Shown one piece after another: positions 35,286 through 43,253 of a stretch of DNA of 64,000 nucleotides. Made by a program: the position numbers and the translations under genes. The stretch is from Acidimicrobiales bacterium (GTDB lineage Bacteria; Actinomycetota; Acidimicrobiia; Acidimicrobiales; MedAcidi-G1), in assembly GCA_014237715.1 (NCBI GenBank), contig JAAZZG010000002.1:228841-292840 (forward strand), in the 5' to 3' direction. Every line of letters begins with the position of its first letter. Within the stretch, counting starts at the first letter, position 1. Under the pieces are notes generated by a model. It saw only the letters and a program-made list of their open reading frames with translations. It searched no databases and had not been told where the DNA came from.

Positions 35286-37139
35286 TCAGTCCGGCTCGAC
35301 CAGGGCAGCCCCCGGGAACGCCTCGGTAAGTCGTTCCACGGCCGAGCCCTCAGCCGCGTTCGCATCCACAAGGGCGGACAGGTCGACCTCATCATCGGCC
35401 TGGGGCGCCCGAGTTTCGGGAGTCACCGTCGTTCCACCGGTCGGCATTGCATCAGGGGAGCCGTCATCGACCACCAGTCGGACGGAAAGCGTCGTCTGGA
35501 ACCGGTCGGCCAGGACAGCCTCCAACTCGCCACGGAGGTCCTCGCAGCGCTTCCGATGTGGCTCATTGGGTAGCCCCATCACCGCGGTACCGTCCTCGAC
35601 CGCGATGAACCGGCCAGCGGAGAAGCGTGCCCGACCCTTACGGCTCATCTGCTCTAGAAGGTCGCCAGCCCATGCCTCGGCAAGTTCCTCGAGGGGTGGA
35701 ACGGACCCGCCGCCCACGGAGGCCACGGCGGGAGCCGCGACAAGGGCAGGTTCATCGGTAGGCGGAGGGGGGGGCGGGGCGCTGGGGGACGCCTCAGCGA
35801 GCCGGGCCCGTCCCTCTGCAGCCGGGCCCGACGCCGATCGCGATGCCGGCCGAGGCGGTGGAGACGGAGCTGCGGGCGGTGCCGGTGGTCCTGGCTGTGC
35901 AGGTCGTCCTGGCGGTGCCGGGGGTGCAGGCGACGCGGAACCTGGTGGTGGTGCTGAGGTCTCCGGCGGCAACCCGCCTGTCGACTTCAGCGCCGACTCC
36001 AGGGTCGACTCGAGCCGTTCGATCCGACGAGTGAGAGCGGCAATGGTTCCAGAGGCATCGTCCGCTCCCTGGGCCGTGGCGGGAACCGCGTTCGAGCCAG
36101 TGGCCGCGCCAGCGGTGAGACGGACAAGGGCCACCTCCAGGTCAACCCGGGGATCCGGCGAGCGACGCATGGCCACCAGCGCCGAACCGAGGGCTTCGAG
36201 CGAACGGGTGATGACCGCCGGGGTGACCTGCTCGGCGAACGCCTCGGCACGGACACGGTCGGCCTCGGCCAACTGCGTGGCCGGCACCCCCATCGAGACC
36301 AGGAAGGCCTCCCGGAGGGCCGCCAGCAGCGCCTCACCGGTGACCCGGGGCTCTCGCCCCCGTGTAATACCTGCGGCGAGTGCCCCGAGGGCCGCACCAG
36401 CGTCACCGGCAGCCAGCGCAGCCAGCAGGGCATCGGTGGTGCTGTCGTCGTCGGTGACCCCGCCCGCCACCACGCGGTCCAGTGCCGACAGGGTGTCTCG
36501 CGCCGAGCCCCGCCCGGAACGAACGGCATGGGAGATGCCCGCTTCGTCCACGTCGAGACCGGCGTCGGCCACCACGTCACGGGCCAGTGCCTCGAGTTGT
36601 TCGGCCGGGAGGAGGTTCAACTCGAGGTGCTGGGAACGACTGCGTATCGTCTCGACCACCTTGTGGGGTTCGGTGGTAGCCAGTACGAACACCACGTGGT
36701 CGGGCGGTTCCTCGAGGGTCTTGAGGAGCGCGTTCTCAGCACCCGAGGTGAGCATGTGTACCTCGTCCAACAGGTACACCTTGGTGCGTCCCGGGGTTCC
36801 CAGAGCAACCTTGGCCAGCAGTTCGCGCATGTCGTCGACCTTGTTGTTGGACGCAGCATCCAACTCGTGGAGGTCGAACGACGTTCCGGCGTCCACGGCC
36901 TCACAGGAGGCACACGCACAGCACGGCTCGCCAGCCTCGGGCTGGGTGCAGTTCAGCGCCTTGGCCAGGATCCTTGCAGCCGTCGTCTTGCCGGTGCCTC
37001 GGGGCCCGCTCAGTAGGTAGGCGTGTAGCACCCGCTCCCCGGCCACCGCATTTTGCAGGGCGGCCACCACGTGTTCCTGACCCCGCATCTCGGCGAACCG
37101 CCGCGGTCGATACCGGCGGTAGAGGGAGGTGTAGGCCAC
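35286..37139 (-). CDS. dnaX: DNA polymerase III subunits gamma and tau
   Basis: Clamp-loader ATPase. 617 residues from ATG 37139. AAA+ domain: [19 protein letters not shown], Walker [21 protein letters not shown], zinc site [16 protein letters not shown], Walker [12 protein letters not shown], and [26 protein letters not shown]. Residues about 390-470 are Pro/Ala-rich ([20 protein letters not shown] and onward), a flexible linker before the C-terminal tau part. No obvious slippage site for the short gamma form. Leads recR in one operon. tRNA-Ser(GGA) lies upstream on the same strand. Confidence 0.95.
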   Translation of the reverse strand: MAYTSLYRRYRPRRFAEMRGQEHVVAALQNAVAGERVLHAYLLSGPRGTGKTTAARILAKALNCTQPEAGEPCCACASCEAVDAGTSFDLHELDAASNNKVDDMRELLAKVALGTPGRTKVYLLDEVHMLTSGAENALLKTLEEPPDHVVFVLATTEPHKVVETIRSRSQHLELNLLPAEQLEALARDVVADAGLDVDEAGISHAVRSGRGSARDTLSALDRVVAGGVTDDDSTTDALLAALAAGDAGAALGALAAGITRGREPRVTGEALLAALREAFLVSMGVPATQLAEADRVRAEAFAEQVTPAVITRSLEALGSALVAMRRSPDPRVDLEVALVRLTAGAATGSNAVPATAQGADDASGTIAALTRRIERLESTLESALKSTGGLPPETSAPPPGSASPAPPAPPGRPAQPGPPAPPAAPSPPPRPASRSASGPAAEGRARLAEASPSAPPPPPPTDEPALVAAPAVASVGGGSVPPLEELAEAWAGDLLEQMSRKGRARFSAGRFIAVEDGTAVMGLPNEPHRKRCEDLRGELEAVLADRFQTTLSVRLVVDDGSPDAMPTGGTTVTPETRAPQADDEVDLSALVDANAAEGSAVERLTEAFPGAALVEPD

Positions 37140-37224
37140 GCGCCGACCCTACAACCGGGCGGTGACGGGGCAATCTGGGAGGCCGCGCCAACTCCACATC
37201 GGAGCCATACAGGAGGCAAGTCGG

Positions 37225-37311
37225 CGGAGGGAGTGGGATTCGAACCCACGGTGACGGTGAAGCCACACACGCGTTCCAGGCGTGCCGAATCGTCCGCTCT
37301 CGCATCCCTCC
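37225..37311 (-). tRNA. tRNA-Ser (anticodon GGA)
   Basis: An 87-nt class II tRNA on the minus strand: acceptor GGAGGGA/TCCCTCC, discriminator G, long variable arm (gtgtggcttcaccgtcacc region), anticodon loop CTGGAAC giving GGA, T arm GTGGG-TTCGAAT-CCCAC. CCA is not encoded (CCG follows the discriminator). Confidence 0.94.
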
Positions 37312-37372
37312 GGGAACCGGCCGGGGCCGGGATCCGGGCGCCAAGGGTATCGTTGCCGGGCACCCGTTCTGG

Positions 37373-37484
37373 AGTGTGGCGGTCGGGTCCTGTGCGATCG
37401 GAGCCTGTGAATCGAGTCAGGGCCGGAAGGCAGCAGCTCTCAGCGGAACCTCCGAGGTGCCGCAGATCACCTGGCCGCCACGCT
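37373..37484 (+). ncRNA. ffs: Signal recognition particle RNA (small bacterial type)
   Basis: The SRP54-binding hairpin is unmistakable: GGGCCGGAAGGCAGCAGC (37432-37449) within a long imperfect helix whose ends, agtgtggcggtc at 37373-37384 and its complement ggccgccacgct at 37473-37484, pair with a few G-U steps. About 112 nt, the 4.5S-like form without an Alu domain. It directs secretory proteins with Ffh. Placed between tRNA-Ser(GGA) and tadA. Confidence 0.92.
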
Positions 37485-37568
37485 CGAGAACGGGTGCTGC
37501 CCATTTCCCCGACCCGGCATTGGCCACCGGTCGTCAGCCGCCAATCATCGGCCCCCTATCGTCATCGC

Positions 37569-38042
37569 ATGACCTCCACCAAGTTCGAATCCGCAGACCA
37601 GCTGCACGAGTGGATGGGCCTCGCCCTGGCCGAAGCCGAGGCGGCAGGGACCGAGGGCGAGGTGCCGATCGGTGCTGTGGTGGTGGTCGACGGTGAGGTG
37701 GTGTCCCGCCGCCACAACGAACGCGAGGCCACCGGTGATCCGACGGCCCACGCCGAGGTCCTGGCGTTGCGGGACGCAGCGACCCACGCCGGGACATGGC
37801 GCCTTTCCGAAGCCACTCTGGTGGTCACGCTGGAACCCTGCCCGATGTGTGCCGGCACGGCGTGGGCGGCCCGAGTCGGCCACGTGGTCTGGGGCGCAGC
37901 CAACGATGACGCCGGCGCCATGGGCAGCCTCTACAACCTCGCCGCCGACCCCCGGCTGAACCACGAGCATCTGGTCACCGCCGGGGTACGGGCCGATGAG
38001 TGCTCGGCCCTGCTGGTGAACTTCTTCACCAAACGACGCTGA
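37569..38042 (+). CDS. tadA: tRNA adenosine(34) deaminase TadA
   Basis: Converts A34 to inosine in tRNA-Arg(ACG). 157 residues from ATG 37569. Cytidine-deaminase fold zinc site: PTAHAEVLALRDAA (His and catalytic Glu) at about 57-70 and LEPCPMCAGTAW (two Cys) at about 88-99, with EVPIGAVVVVDGEVV at the front and YNLAADPRLNHEHLVTAGV near the end. Length is normal. tRNA-Ser(CGA) follows 45 bases later; an SRP RNA gene lies upstream in the same direction. Confidence 0.95.
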   Translation: MTSTKFESADQLHEWMGLALAEAEAAGTEGEVPIGAVVVVDGEVVSRRHNEREATGDPTAHAEVLALRDAATHAGTWRLSEATLVVTLEPCPMCAGTAWAARVGHVVWGAANDDAGAMGSLYNLAADPRLNHEHLVTAGVRADECSALLVNFFTKRR

Positions 38043-38087
38043 ACCCGCCGGTTGGCCGGCCTCCAGCGCATCAGTAGCCTCGCCGGT

Positions 38088-38177
38088 GGAAGGTTGCCAG
38101 AGCGGACGAATGGGGCGGCCTCGAAAGCCGTTGTGGCCTCCGGGTCACCGTGGGTTCAAATCCCACACCTTCCGCCA
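38088..38177 (+). tRNA. tRNA-Ser (anticodon CGA)
   Basis: A 90-nt class II tRNA with encoded CCA: acceptor GGAAGGT/ACCTTCC, discriminator G, anticodon loop CCTCGAAAG giving CGA, long variable arm, T arm GTGGG-TTCAAAT-CCCAC. A strong terminator follows at 38185. Confidence 0.95.
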
Positions 38178-38184
38178 CCTGCAC

Positions 38185-38224
38185 GATGCCCGGGTCTCAC
38201 GACCCGGGCATCGGCTCTTTTCCC
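38185..38224 (+). terminator. Rho-independent terminator behind tRNA-Ser
   Basis: Perfect 12-bp stem gatgcccgggtc/gacccgggcatc with a tcac loop (38185-38212) followed by ggctcttttt, a good T-tract on the plus strand. It ends the tRNA transcript. Confidence 0.93.
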
Positions 38225-38256
38225 GTTCACGCCTTCGGAACCGACGCCGGAACGGG

Positions 38257-39768
38257 TCAGCGGACGTTGGTCGGATCGGAAAGGGCGATCCAGATCGCTT
38301 CTTCATGGGACCACTCGGCCAAACTGAGCGTGTCGCGGGCATCAGCTTTTCCAGGACCAATTGAGTTGTAGGGCTGAGCGGTGATCGAAAATGTCCCGAG
38401 AGACTCGGCCGCTTCCCTGAACGAGTCGTTGGTGAGGTCCGGACCTGCTGCCGTTGCGATGTAGCGGAACAGTTCGAAGGACCTGCAGACGTTCATGGAT
38501 CCGGCCCAATAGTTCGTCTGGCCTGGCTCAAGGAGGTTGGGGGAGAGAACCTCCAAACCGAGAGCAGGTTCGATGATCGACATGCACTCGGCAGTGTCCG
38601 GATCCTCTGATGATTCGAACGCCCTGTTGGTCAGCAACTGACCGGCACTCTCGATTCCTTCTGGCGGGCTATCCATCCAGCTATTGGTTGAGTCACCGTT
38701 CAAGATGAGCACGGTGAACTCGTTACCTAGCCGGAACAGGTATTCCATCGCATAGTTGGCTTCTCCAACAAACATGATCGTGGATACAGCCTCTGAGCGA
38801 GCTCGCTCAAGCAGGACCTCAAGAAAGGCAATGGTGGCCGTCTCGTCGCCGGTGTTCGTGTTTGCAACACTGATCGGCACCTGCATGTCCGCTCCGATCA
38901 GTGCCGCCTTGGTGTCGGCCATGATCACTTCGTACTCGGCATTGGCACCGAAGATCATGATCGGTCCTAGGTCGTCGAGGCGCCCGGTCTCACGGAGGAG
39001 GTTGACGAATGCCCTACCCCTCCTTCCGAGACTCATGTCGTAGGAGATCCAGGGTGCAGTTGATTCCGCAAGTTGTTCCGGTGTTGGCTTACCCCCGATC
39101 AGGATCGTGTCGTATGTCCCCGGGAAACAAAGGTTCGTGCTCTCGGCACCAGGTCCAGCAAAGCCATTGAGGACAACAAACACCCTGTGGTCCTCAGCCA
39201 ACTCGACGCACGTCGTCTCGGCCGAAACCGGACCCACCGGAAGGAAATGGCTGTGGACTAGTTCGATCATGCGACCGTGAATGCCACCGGTGGAATTGAT
39301 GTGGGCCACATAAGCGTCCACCATGTCGTCATAGTTGGCATACGGCAGCGGAATCCCGTAGGTCTCCGTGAACTTCTCGAAGTCGATCGAGGCAAACCCG
39401 ACCTTGATGGTCTCGGCGGTCACACCCCGGAACGAATCGGTGAGGACGATCGGCGCCTCAGTAGTCGTCGTGGTCGTTTCCGCCGGGGTCTCGGTGGTCG
39501 TCGTCGCGTCTAGCGGCTCGTCCGGTGGCTCTGTGGTCGCCGGAACGGCCGTCGTAGTCGACGCAATCGTCGTCGTCGCGTCTAGCGGCTCGTCCGGTGG
39601 CTCTGTGGTCGCCGGAACGGCCGTCGTAGTCGACGCAATCGTCGTCGCTGCAGCAGTGGTCGGTGCCGGTTCCGCCCCGTCACTACCACCTCCACCGCAG
39701 GCCCCCGCCATCAAGGCCAATGCCACCAACACGGCGAGCGTCCAACGGTACGGATTTCCTCTGGCCAT
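38257..39768 (-). CDS. ABC transporter substrate-binding lipoprotein (Peripla_BP type)
   Basis: 503 residues from ATG 39768. Signal peptide and lipobox (TLAVLVALALMAGACGGGG) anchor it outside. Next comes a Thr/Pro/Glu-rich linker (about 40-105) holding an exact 24-residue tandem duplication, and then a leucine/amino-acid-type binding domain starting at VTAETIKVGFASIDFEKF. It resembles class-B (branched-chain) binding proteins. No permease or ATPase genes adjoin, so the transport partner is unknown or lies elsewhere. The gene has lower GC and more A/T-ending codons than its neighbours and starts right behind a tRNA terminator, which suggests horizontal acquisition. Confidence 0.82.
   Translation of the reverse strand: MARGNPYRWTLAVLVALALMAGACGGGGSDGAEPAPTTAAATTIASTTTAVPATTEPPDEPLDATTTIASTTTAVPATTEPPDEPLDATTTTETPAETTTTTTEAPIVLTDSFRGVTAETIKVGFASIDFEKFTETYGIPLPYANYDDMVDAYVAHINSTGGIHGRMIELVHSHFLPVGPVSAETTCVELAEDHRVFVVLNGFAGPGAESTNLCFPGTYDTILIGGKPTPEQLAESTAPWISYDMSLGRRGRAFVNLLRETGRLDDLGPIMIFGANAEYEVIMADTKAALIGADMQVPISVANTNTGDETATIAFLEVLLERARSEAVSTIMFVGEANYAMEYLFRLGNEFTVLILNGDSTNSWMDSPPEGIESAGQLLTNRAFESSEDPDTAECMSIIEPALGLEVLSPNLLEPGQTNYWAGSMNVCRSFELFRYIATAAGPDLTNDSFREAAESLGTFSITAQPYNSIGPGKADARDTLSLAEWSHEEAIWIALSDPTNVR
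39498..39641. repeat. Exact 72-bp tandem duplication in linker
   Basis: Two identical 72-base units (39498-39569 and 39570-39641) encode a repeated 24-residue Thr/Pro-rich stretch (IASTTTAVPATTEPPDEPLD plus ATTT). Identity without drift points to a recent duplication, so linker length may vary between strains. Short extensions of the repeat continue a few bases at each end. Confidence 0.9.
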
Positions 39769-40031
39769 GGTCCCCCCAGACTTGGTCCTCGTCTGCCGAC
39801 GACCCAATGGGACGCCATCCGTTGTCAAACCGTAGGCGCTTGTGGGTGGTGCTGTCACCCCAAGGACCCGCGCAGTGAACCCTCCCCGGGAGACAGTTGG
39901 GAGAAAAGAGGGCGCGAATGGTCTCCCTGGGGCTGAGTCCTTCCGCCAACTCGAACAGGGATCGAGCCGCCATGCACTCGGCCGTCAGGTCGTCCCATGG
40001 TTCATCATCGAAACCAACCCGTCCAACTGAC

Positions 40032-40598
40032 TCACGCAACGCTTTCCAATCGGTCAAGGAGTACATCCACTAGATGGTCGACAGTGGTCGACGGTTCCGG
40101 CGACAGGGTGAGTCGGCCGTCGCGCACTAGTGCGGCGTACCCGGTCGTGATGGCTAGTTGTAGGCGGACCCAGTGGACTCGATCCTCGGCATCAAGGCCT
40201 AGCGAGGTCAGCACGGTCTGAAGTGGTCCGCCGGCCCGTTCGATGGACGCCACCAGTTCCGGATCGTTGCCTGGTGGGTGGACCGTGGCCTCGGACCGGC
40301 CGGGGTGCGCCAACGCATGGTCCAACTGCGTTCGGACAATGGCCTCCACCGCGTCTCGGCCCGAGCGGCCAACTGCCGCTGTCGTGACCAGACCGGCCAA
40401 CTCGTCGAGGCACAACAGTGCTAGCAGGCGACGCAGTCCGGCAATCCCGTCTACGTGGGCGTAGAGAGACTGACTGCGAATGCCCAGTCGGTCAGCCACA
40501 GCAGAAGGTCGAACCGCTTCGAGACGACCAGCTTCGTCCAATATCACCAGCGCGGCCTCGGCCACCTGTTCTGACGTAACTCCCCGACGCGCCGCCAT
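40032..40598 (-). CDS. TetR family regulator of the UGSC operon
   Basis: 188 residues from ATG 40598. N-terminal HTH (VTSEQVAEAALVILDEAGRLEAVRPSAVADRLGIRSQSLYAHV), followed by a helical ligand-binding domain. Divergent from the operon at 40657, with a 16-bp palindrome at 40642-40657 between the two, the classic arrangement of a TetR repressor and its target. It probably represses the UGSC operon until an inducer binds; the inducer is unknown. Confidence 0.9.
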   Translation of the reverse strand: MAARRGVTSEQVAEAALVILDEAGRLEAVRPSAVADRLGIRSQSLYAHVDGIAGLRRLLALLCLDELAGLVTTAAVGRSGRDAVEAIVRTQLDHALAHPGRSEATVHPPGNDPELVASIERAGGPLQTVLTSLGLDAEDRVHWVRLQLAITTGYAALVRDGRLTLSPEPSTTVDHLVDVLLDRLESVA

Positions 40599-40641
40599 AG
40601 CCGTCGATTCAACCCCCTCTTGCCGACTCTGTCAACATCTG

Positions 40642-40657
40642 TCAGACTTGAGTCTGA
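40642..40657. promoter_or_regulatory. Likely TetR operator overlapping the start codon
   Basis: Perfect 7-bp arms TCAGACT and AGTCTGA with two bases between them. The last base is the A of the ATG at 40657, so binding would block transcription and start of the operon. It lies between the TetR gene (start 40598) and the first operon gene, the expected position. Confidence 0.7.
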
Positions 40658-41733
40658 TGTATGTAGACAAACTAGACGAACCAACCTCCGTTCTGCTTCA
40701 AGTCGACGACGGTGCCGACCTAGTGGATGCGCTAGCTCAACACGGCTGGGGGGACGGCCTCCCCGTAGTGGCCCCCACGCCCGAGCGGGTAGACGCCATG
40801 CTGGCCGGGAACCCCGGCGACGCTGTCATCGCCGTACTCCCCCCCCGCTTCGGCGAGGCCACTCGACGGACTCTGGCCGTCAACGCGGTGATGGCCGGCT
40901 GCCTCCCGGTACACCTCCCCGTCCTAGAAGCCGCCGTCCGGGCACTGGCCCGACCCGAGCTGAACCTGCGGGGGGTGAACGCGACGACCCACTGCGTAGC
41001 ACCACTGCTGATCGTCCACGGCGAAGTGGCCCGCACCGCCGGCTACCACGGAGGCCGCGGCGCCTTCGGCCCCGGCAACCGAGCCAACGCGGCGACCGGT
41101 CGGGCCCTCCGGCTGGTGCTGCTGCACGTGGCCGGCGCCACCATCGGCGACGGTGACGCGTCGACCCAGGGCGGCCCGGCCAAGTACGGCTACTGCGTGG
41201 CCGAAAATGTCGACGCCTCTCCGTGGCCCGCCTACCCGACAACCATCGGCATGGATACGGCCTCGGCGGTGACCGTGCACTGCGGCGAGGCGCCCCACAA
41301 CGTGCATGACATGGAGTCCGACGACCCGGCACGCATCCTCGACAAGGTGGCCTCGGCCATGGCCACCACGGCCCAGAACAACGCCTGCATCAGCCAGGGC
41401 GAGTACCTGGTGGCGCTCTGCCCGGAGCATGCCGCCACATGTGCCGACGCCGGTTGGTCGCGCCGTGACGTGGCGTCCTACCTGTTCCAGAAGGCCCGCC
41501 TTCCGGCCGCCGAACTCAAGCGGGCGTTCGCCCTCCGAGCCTGGGAACCGTGGATGGAACGGCTCGGCGACCACGATCCCGCTCCGATGACCGCCCACCC
41601 GGACAACATCCGGATCCTCGTGGTTGGTGGACCCGGCAAACACAGCTCGGTGATCCCCAGCTGGGGCATGACCCGAAGCGTGACCCTCCCTCTTGCCGAC
41701 GGGCCCCTCGGGAACGAGTCGACACCATGCTGA
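40657..41733 (+). CDS. Uncharacterised protein paired with UGSC selenoprotein
   Basis: 358 residues from ATG 40657. I cannot name its family. The N-terminus has a distinctive HGWGDGLPVVAPTPERVDAMLAG motif; the centre holds GVNATTHCVAPLLIVHGEVA and RGAFGPGNRANAATGRALRLVL, and the C-terminal part ILVVGGPGKHSSVIPSWG. No signal peptide or membrane helix. Three cysteines in the second half (EHAATC, NNACIS, LCPEHA) might be redox-active. Its last bases overlap the next gene by seven (ATG at 41727, TGA at 41731-41733), so translation is coupled to the UGSC gene. The stop here is a true stop: reading past it gives no conserved sequence. Confidence 0.82.
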   Translation: MYVDKLDEPTSVLLQVDDGADLVDALAQHGWGDGLPVVAPTPERVDAMLAGNPGDAVIAVLPPRFGEATRRTLAVNAVMAGCLPVHLPVLEAAVRALARPELNLRGVNATTHCVAPLLIVHGEVARTAGYHGGRGAFGPGNRANAATGRALRLVLLHVAGATIGDGDASTQGGPAKYGYCVAENVDASPWPAYPTTIGMDTASAVTVHCGEAPHNVHDMESDDPARILDKVASAMATTAQNNACISQGEYLVALCPEHAATCADAGWSRRDVASYLFQKARLPAAELKRAFALRAWEPWMERLGDHDPAPMTAHPDNIRILVVGGPGKHSSVIPSWGMTRSVTLPLADGPLGNESTPC

Positions 41734-42275
41734 TCCACCGCCCCGACGGTGCCGTGACCACTCCCCCGGCCGACCTCTCAGCCTCGCCTGCCGTCCTGTC
41801 GGGAAAGCGAATCGGTCTCCTCGACAACCGCAAGCCAAACGCCGACGTGCTCTTGGGACGTCTGGCCGAGCGGATCGTGGAACGAACCGGAGCCACCCTG
41901 GTACGAACCGAGACCAAGAACGCCGCCATCCCCTGTGACGATCAGGTCCTGGGCCTCCTCGCCGAGGAGGTCGACGTGATCCTCACCGGCACTGCTGATT
42001 GAGGGAGTTGCACGTCGTGGAGTGTCCACGACACTGTGAAGCTCGAAGCGGCCGGTCGGCCCACCGTGCTGGTAGCCACCGGTGCCCTACGCGAGCTGGC
42101 CGACCAGACGGCCCACGACCTCGGGCTGGACGACCTGCGCGTCGTTTCGGTGGCCCACCCGATCGGCGGCGTCGATGCCGACGAGATCCGTCGTCGGGCC
42201 GACGCCGTGGTCGACGAGGTGCTGGCCCTCTTGACCGGTGCCCCGATCAGTACCACCACCGGAGGAACACCATGA
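41727..42275 (+). CDS. UGSC-motif selenoprotein (in-frame TGA at 42000-42002 read as Sec)
   Basis: 182 codons when the TGA at 42000-42002 is read as selenocysteine (residue 92), otherwise cut to 91. The TGA is followed by GGG AGT TGC, giving Sec-Gly-Ser-Cys, a UxxC redox-type motif. Upstream reads SGKRIGLLDNRKPNADVLLG and VDVILTGTAD; downstream reads TSWSVHDTVKLEAAGRPTVLVATG, SVAHPIGGVDADEIRRRADAVVDEVLA, protein-like and codon-biased in the same frame. The frame ends at 42275 in an ATGA overlap with the SDR gene. A SECIS-like hairpin sits just past the TGA. selA and selB are in the window. UGSC/CGSC motif proteins are, as I recall, a recognised selenoprotein family of unknown function. Redox role inferred. 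Confidence 0.86.
42003..42038 (+). promoter_or_regulatory. Bacterial SECIS-like hairpin
   Basis: Immediately after the TGA at 42000-42002: left arm gtcgtgga (42014-42021), loop gtg (42022-42024), right arm tccacgac (42025-42032), eight perfect pairs; outer cac/gtg pairing can extend it. The loop starts about 19 nt after the TGA and begins with G, which meets the known bacterial SECIS rules (apical loop about 16-37 nt after UGA, G at the front of the loop). Confidence 0.8.
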
Positions 42276-43186
42276 CCATCGCCATCGACCACACCGGCCG
42301 TCGGGCACTGGTCACCGGGGCCGGAGCCGGCATCGGTCGGGAGATTGCCCGCTGGCTCGCCCGGGCCGGAGCCACGGTGGCCGTCAACGACCTGATCCCC
42401 GAGCGTGCCGAAGCCACCACCCTGGAGATCAACGCCGAGATCAACGCCGAAGCCACCGTTCGGACGGGTGCCGGCTCGGCAATCGCCGTGCCCGCCGACT
42501 GCCGTAACGACGAAGCGGTCGACACCCTCGTGGCCACCACCGTGGAGCGGCTCGGCGGCCTCGACCTGGCGGTCAACAACGTCGGGATGCTGCCCGCGGG
42601 GCGCCGACCACAACCCTTCGTGGCCAACCGGGGCGACGACTGGCGCGACATCGTTGACCAGAACTTGATCGTGGCCGCACTGTGTGCCCGGGCTCAAGCA
42701 GAAGCGATGCTGACCTGCTCCGCAGACGGCCGGCACTCCGATGGCCAGCCCTCCGATGACAGGTACCCGGAGGCCAGTCGGTCGATCCTGTTCGTGACAT
42801 CGGGGGAGACGACCAGACCAGCGCCCTACAACGCCGTCTACGCCGCGGCGAAGGCCGCGGTGAACCACCTGGTTACCACGATGGCCGTCGAACTGGGCCC
42901 CGAGGGGATCCGGGTCAACGCCATGGCCCCTGGCACGACGCTGACCGAGACGGTGGCCGCAGCGTTCACCGAGGACCGGGTCGCCGCGCTGGTGGCCTCG
43001 ACGCCACTGCGCCGCATGGTCGACCACGATGAGTTGGCACGCCTGGCCGTGTTCCTGACCAGCGACCTGGCCCGGTGCATCACCGGCCAGTTCGTGCTGG
43101 CCGACGCCGGGGCGTTCCTGTCCCGAAGCCGTCCGGCCAACGACCAGGGTCTGGTATCCCCCCTCAGCGGGTCCAACGCCCGCTAG
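42272..43186 (+). CDS. Short-chain dehydrogenase/reductase
   Basis: 304 residues from ATG 42272, overlapping the UGSC stop by four bases (ATGA). Rossmann SDR: cofactor motif TGAGAGIGREIARWLARAGA at about 16-35, NNVG about 93-96, catalytic Ser in VTSGETT, YNAVYAAAKAAVNHL with Tyr-xxx-Lys (YAAAK), and the C-terminal RVNAMAPGTT. An insertion around 150-175 (CSADGRHSDGQPSDDRYPEA) is unusual. Probably NAD(P)-dependent alcohol/ketone conversion of the same substrate class that the UGSC operon handles. Confidence 0.92.
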   Translation: MTIAIDHTGRRALVTGAGAGIGREIARWLARAGATVAVNDLIPERAEATTLEINAEINAEATVRTGAGSAIAVPADCRNDEAVDTLVATTVERLGGLDLAVNNVGMLPAGRRPQPFVANRGDDWRDIVDQNLIVAALCARAQAEAMLTCSADGRHSDGQPSDDRYPEASRSILFVTSGETTRPAPYNAVYAAAKAAVNHLVTTMAVELGPEGIRVNAMAPGTTLTETVAAAFTEDRVAALVASTPLRRMVDHDELARLAVFLTSDLARCITGQFVLADAGAFLSRSRPANDQGLVSPLSGSNAR

Positions 43187-43253
43187 GAGTCACCGGCCAA
43201 CCCGAGCGACTGGTACCCGGGCGACTGGTACGGGTGGCCGGTGTAGCCGCTGG

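Noticed and set aside
37010..37504. Minus-strand frame crossing tRNA-Ser(GGA) and the SRP RNA.
   Set aside because: It overlaps two confident RNA genes and the start of dnaX; not a protein gene.
39683..40066. A minus-strand open frame of 127 codons between the ABC binding protein and TetR genes.
   Set aside because: It overlaps the end of TetR and the start of the binding-protein gene, has no ribosome-binding site, and its C-terminal part turns into shadow-like Gly/Arg sequence. The 263-base gap 39769-40031 shows no other gene.
41731..41733. TGA at the end of the 358-residue gene as a second selenocysteine codon.
   Set aside because: The codons that follow give no conserved motif or open frame of value, and the overlapping ATG of the next gene uses these bases as an ordinary overlap.
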